NCBI GenBank assembly: GCA_017965425.1
Contig: JAGCPY010000067.1
Span: forward strand, 62,001-126,000
Direction of reading: 5' to 3'
Source: Bacteroidaceae bacterium
GTDB taxonomy: Bacteria > Bacteroidota > Bacteroidia > Bacteroidales > Bacteroidaceae
Length of the DNA stretch: 64,000 nucleotides
Shown: positions 62,310 through 64,000 of the stretch, piece after piece
Numbering within the stretch: position 1 is the stretch's first letter
Layout of the letters: each line of letters opens with the position of its first letter
Notes under the pieces: model-generated
Told to the model about the DNA's origin: nothing
The model's database searches: none
Seen by the model: only the letters and a program-made list of their open reading frames with translations
Translations under genes and position numbers: made by a program

Positions 62310-63878
62310 TTAGAAATTGGCCAGCACGCCGATGTGCAAGGCAAAGCCACCCGCACTGAGGTCTGCTGTCTTGGCAACGCTCTTGAAAGCGTTGTCCTTA
62401 CTGAGGGGGAAGTAGTATTCTGGCGAGACAAATGCATAACAATGCTGGAAGGGCACGGCCAGCAGTTTTGCACCGATGCTCATACAGAAAGTCGAAGCAC
62501 CGTCACCATATTTCTCTGTTCCTTGCACCAGATTACAACCAAGACGATTCCACATGAAGCCCACCTGAGGAATAGCTGCAAAACGAGTGAAAAGACGGAA
62601 CTGATAACCATATTTCACGGCAATGGAACTCATCTTGTAATTGACCGTACCTAAAAAGTGGGTGATGTTGGAGTTGTTGGAATCTTCGCCATACCAGTTG
62701 ATGTCGTCAGAGGAACCTGTGCCGAAAGTATAGCTGACCTGCGCATCGTGGTTCTTATAGGTATAACCCGCCAACACCGTTGGGCCGCCCATCGAACGAA
62801 TCGTATAGGCTACACCAAAGTACAAAGCCTGAGGCTTCACGTAGTTGATGCGTTCCAAGGTCACCGTGTCTGCGGTAATCTGGTAGCGCGCCACATTGAA
62901 CTCTCGGGTTTGCGAAACGTAGCCTTTCCGGCTGAACTCGAGCGAATGGGTGCCGACGGGCACCGACTGAGGCTCTGTCAGGTCGATGGGTGTACGTCCG
63001 TCGATGGTGGCAGCGAGACTGCGAGGACGGGTATAGATGTTCAGATAACCCGTATGTGGCGTTGGGGGCGTGGCTTTCACCACATTGTCCTGCAAGGCAG
63101 TGACGGTAAAGGCGGTCTTCACGGAGTCGCAGTTCGCCTTACGCGTTTCCACGATATACTTGCCTTCGCGCAACTGACTTTGCCAAGTGCCGGTGCCGAC
63201 CTTCTGACCTTGGAAGAAGATGTCGGCATTGCCGTCCACGCTGACGTTGATGTCACCATAATGGTCACTCATGTCGCGCATATCCACGTTGTAGATTAAG
63301 TTGGACTTCTTGCCGGATGTCTGTTCGCTGGCTGTCGTCACATAGACCGTATCGACCCCTTCGAAACGGTTGTTCACGGCCTTAATCTCATGCTTGCCAT
63401 AGTTCAGATAGCGGTTATACAACGGCGCCTTGCCCGCATACTCACCGTCAATGGTGATTTCCGCGCCAGCCACCGTACCCGTGATGGTAGCATAGCGGCC
63501 CGTGCCGATGTCGATGAGCATCTCGTAGGTGCGTCCGCCCTCGATGGTAACGGGATAGACATAGTTGCGCAACACGCCGAACGCCTGATGCTGAATGGTC
63601 AGCTTCTGAGCATATCGCGGCACATAAAGCCAAATCTCACCGGGTTTCTCCTTCGTGCCAACGATTCCTAACGAGCCTCCATCAAAGTTGAAACCGCGTT
63701 CCAGCGTGACAATCTTGATGAGAGCCGCCGTCTCACCGTTCTGGTCCATCTCCTGAGTGCCTCGCGTATTTGCCGTCAGGTCAGTCTCTAAAAGTTGGAA
63801 GCCGACCACTGACATTTCTTGGGCCGACACAGCTGCTGCAAAACAACTGACAAGAACGGCCATCTTTATGCTTTTCAT
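62310..63878 (-). CDS. PEGA-domain outer envelope protein
   Basis: 522 residues. Signal peptide MKSIKMAVLVSCFAAAVSAQ. Residues of about 25-130 are a conserved Bacteroidetes N-domain (FQLLETDLTANTRGTQEMDQNGETAALIKIVT). At least three PEGA-like modules follow: ATITGTVAGAEITIDGEYAGKAPLYNRYLNYGKHEIKAVN, INVSVDGNADIFFQGQKVGTGTWQSQLREGKYIVETRK, LAATIDGRTPIDLTEPQSVPVGTHSLEFSRKGYVSQTREF. The C-terminal 160 residues look like an outer membrane barrel (YFGVAYTIRSMGGPTVLAGYTYKNHDAQVSYTF ... FALHIGVLANF, ending in phenylalanine). This suggests an outer-membrane protein with a periplasmic or surface PEGA part. It is 36 bases before the BACON gene. Confidence 0.85.
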   Translation of the reverse strand: MKSIKMAVLVSCFAAAVSAQEMSVVGFQLLETDLTANTRGTQEMDQNGETAALIKIVTLERGFNFDGGSLGIVGTKEKPGEIWLYVPRYAQKLTIQHQAFGVLRNYVYPVTIEGGRTYEMLIDIGTGRYATITGTVAGAEITIDGEYAGKAPLYNRYLNYGKHEIKAVNNRFEGVDTVYVTTASEQTSGKKSNLIYNVDMRDMSDHYGDINVSVDGNADIFFQGQKVGTGTWQSQLREGKYIVETRKANCDSVKTAFTVTALQDNVVKATPPTPHTGYLNIYTRPRSLAATIDGRTPIDLTEPQSVPVGTHSLEFSRKGYVSQTREFNVARYQITADTVTLERINYVKPQALYFGVAYTIRSMGGPTVLAGYTYKNHDAQVSYTFGTGSSDDINWYGEDSNNSNITHFLGTVNYKMSSIAVKYGYQFRLFTRFAAIPQVGFMWNRLGCNLVQGTEKYGDGASTFCMSIGAKLLAVPFQHCYAFVSPEYYFPLSKDNAFKSVAKTADLSAGGFALHIGVLANF

Positions 63879-63914
63879 TAACTCTTAATTTGGTTCACCA
63901 TTTACATCGCTTAC

Positions 63915-64000
63915 TTATTCACCTCTTTTATTTTCCAGCAGAATCAGGCTCACTTCTGCACAATCCATGAACTGATCCATCGGTTCGCCGACAGGAGCAC
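63915..64000 (-). CDS. C-terminal end of an upstream gene, cut by the window edge
   Basis: A minus-strand frame enters at 64000 and stops with TAA at 63917-63915. The visible 28 residues read about PVGEPMDQFMDCAEVSLILLENKR. It lies 36 bases before the PEGA gene, so it may be the preceding gene of the envelope run. Too short to name. Confidence 0.45.
   Translation of the reverse strand, partial: APVGEPMDQFMDCAEVSLILLENKRGE

Overview
The window is a chromosomal segment of a Bacteroidales bacterium, most likely from the Prevotellaceae or a close relative. This is inferred from four things: promoters of the Bacteroidetes type (TTTG, about 20 bases, TAnnTTTG); secreted proteins with BACON, MBG, dockerin-like and chitobiase-like domains; C-terminal tails of the type IX secretion kind (YDLxGRR...GIYIxxGKKxxIK); and the gene orders parE-coaD, rsmH...ftsZ and purH-mreBCD-mrdA-rodA. 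There is no prophage, CRISPR array, insertion sequence, rRNA or tRNA that I can see.

Layout. 1-4047 (minus): two overlapping genes for secreted repeat proteins, the first running off the left edge. 4155-4852 (plus): a two-gene unit resembling a GNAT toxin-antitoxin pair. 4870-5865 (minus): a secreted probable beta-helix protein. 5866-6597: gene-free, with a composite repeat. 6598-10375 (minus): acetyltransferase, parE, coaD. 10553-11689 (plus): an OmpA-family protein. 11708-18521 (minus): sppA, a Wzx-like flippase, an unusual hemerythrin-LuxR regulator, ruvB and sufS. 18522-19254: gene-free, with a second composite repeat. 19255-34455 (plus): the division and cell wall cluster rsmH, ftsL, ftsI, murE, mraY, murD, ftsW, murG, murC, ftsQ, ftsA, ftsZ. 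mraZ, murF, murB and ddl are not in it. 34772-36187 (minus): ung and a DUF3109 gene. 36323-37459 (plus): manC. 37605-45361 (minus): an aminotransferase, a short purH, mreB, mreC, mreD, mrdA and rodA. 45483-48603 (minus): ribBA and an LptF/LptG permease. 48791-51325 (plus): a secreted family 2 glycoside hydrolase. 51496-64000 (minus): a run of envelope genes (PEGA, BACON lipoprotein, a 2168-residue repeat protein, two LPP20-like proteins).

How the genes work together. Most of the core content builds the envelope. The division cluster makes lipid II and the septal machine, the mre-mrd genes run sidewall elongation, manC feeds GDP-mannose to surface glycans, the flippase and LptF/G-like permease move surface lipids or glycans, and sppA clears signal peptides. 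The accessory content is mostly exported surface protein with tandem repeats.

The most unusual content is non-coding. Two intergenic regions 12 kb apart carry the same composite element. It consists of nested inverted repeats built from a GGTGAGGGAT unit, with an exact 35-base gap in all four arm pairs, followed about 50 bases later by an array with an exact 22-base period centred on the palindrome GTGTACAC. Two further intergenic regions carry only the 22-base-period array. A different short palindrome family appears to have been absorbed in frame into the ends of CoaD, RuvB, a dockerin-like protein and perhaps ParE. Other points are a di-iron sensor-like domain fused to a LuxR DNA-binding domain, a PurH that stops at the end of its first domain, and an rsmH promoter that would give an almost leaderless message.
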